From Pseudomonadota bacterium (lineage in GTDB: Bacteria > Pseudomonadota > Alphaproteobacteria > Rickettsiales > SXRF01), in the NCBI GenBank assembly GCA_963205245.1, contig CAUJIB010000049.1, positions 1-33,074 of the forward strand: a stretch of 33,074 nt of DNA, given 5' to 3'. A program made the translations under genes and the position numbers. This document shows, one piece after another, positions 33,024 to 33,074 of the stretch. The notes under the pieces are model-generated. The model had not been told where the DNA came from. It saw nothing but the letters and a program-made list of their open reading frames with translations, and made no database searches. Positions within the stretch are counted from its first letter, which is position 1. Each line of letters begins with the position of its first letter.

Positions 33024-33074
33024 TTATAATCATTTTGTGGTCAGAGACATTCCATGGAAAGCCGCATCTAGGTC

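Noticed and set aside
1-33074. CRISPR array, prophage or anti-phage defence island
   Set aside because: No regularly spaced direct repeats, integrase, transposase, nuclease-helicase or toxin-antitoxin pattern is visible; most genes are core functions.

Overview
This window looks like a chromosomal segment of an AT-rich alphaproteobacterium. The evidence is an RNase E with a long acidic insertion in its S1 domain, lying next to an amidase/PBP1A pair; a phasin_2-type phasin; a small Gram-negative porin of the alphaproteobacterial type; a biotin-dependent propionyl-CoA carboxylase alpha subunit; TadE/TadG-like pseudopilins; and a FlgC-like rod protein. No integrase, transposase, CRISPR array or phage module is visible. 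The species cannot be fixed from sequence alone; a deep-branching lineage with several lineage-specific hypothetical proteins fits best.

Layout. (1) 1-700: the end of an unknown membrane-anchored protein and a 126-aa unknown, converging on uvrC (697-2562, minus) with overlapping stop codons. (2) 2563-3057: a gene-free AT-rich stretch, then a plus-strand cluster (3058-6067) of a TadG-like protein with a repetitive beta-rich C-terminus, two TadE-like pseudopilins and a TPR lipoprotein. This is a partial Tad/Flp pilus set with no motor or secretin nearby. (3) 6078-10753: the kdp potassium-pump operon, with a good sigma70-like promoter, an extra 28-codon membrane micro-ORF, kdpF, kdpA, kdpB and kdpC, but no kdpDE. 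kdpF and the micro-ORF are absent from the supplied ORF track. (4) 10768-15819, minus: a cell-wall block transcribed as orf163, AMIN/Amidase_3 amidase, mrcA (PBP1A) and orf190. The amidase and mrcA overlap by ATGA, and the orf190 Shine-Dalgarno overlaps the mrcA stop. (5) 15820-16387: a long leader region, then rne (16388-19042), a small exported unknown, an M48/TPR periplasmic protease of the BepA type and a CGYC thioredoxin-fold oxidoreductase of the DsbA/Com1 type, forming an RNA-decay and envelope quality-control run. (6) 21814-24976: a phasin gene with its own promoter and terminator, ubiA, an EAL protein with a degenerate GGDEF half, and tRNA-Arg(CCU). (7) 25040-26903: a CPA2 cation/proton antiporter lacking the usual RCK domain, converging on a YggS-type PLP protein. 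(8) 27160-28337: a porin with highly biased codons and a strong terminator. (9) 28561-30678: a 511-aa protein of unknown function and an isolated FlgC-like rod protein. (10) 30835-32826: pccA, followed by a long perfect inverted repeat.

Functionally the window is mostly housekeeping: DNA repair, K+ scavenging, peptidoglycan synthesis and remodelling, RNA decay, envelope proteostasis, quinone synthesis and propionate/odd-chain metabolism. The least explained items are the kdp micro-ORF, the orphan pseudopilin cluster with its beta-rich TadG-like protein, the unknown gene coupled to mrcA, the potentially switching rne leader, the 511-aa unknown, the isolated FlgC paralogue and the inverted repeats at the right-hand end. 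I do not see strong evidence for a wholly new multi-gene system.
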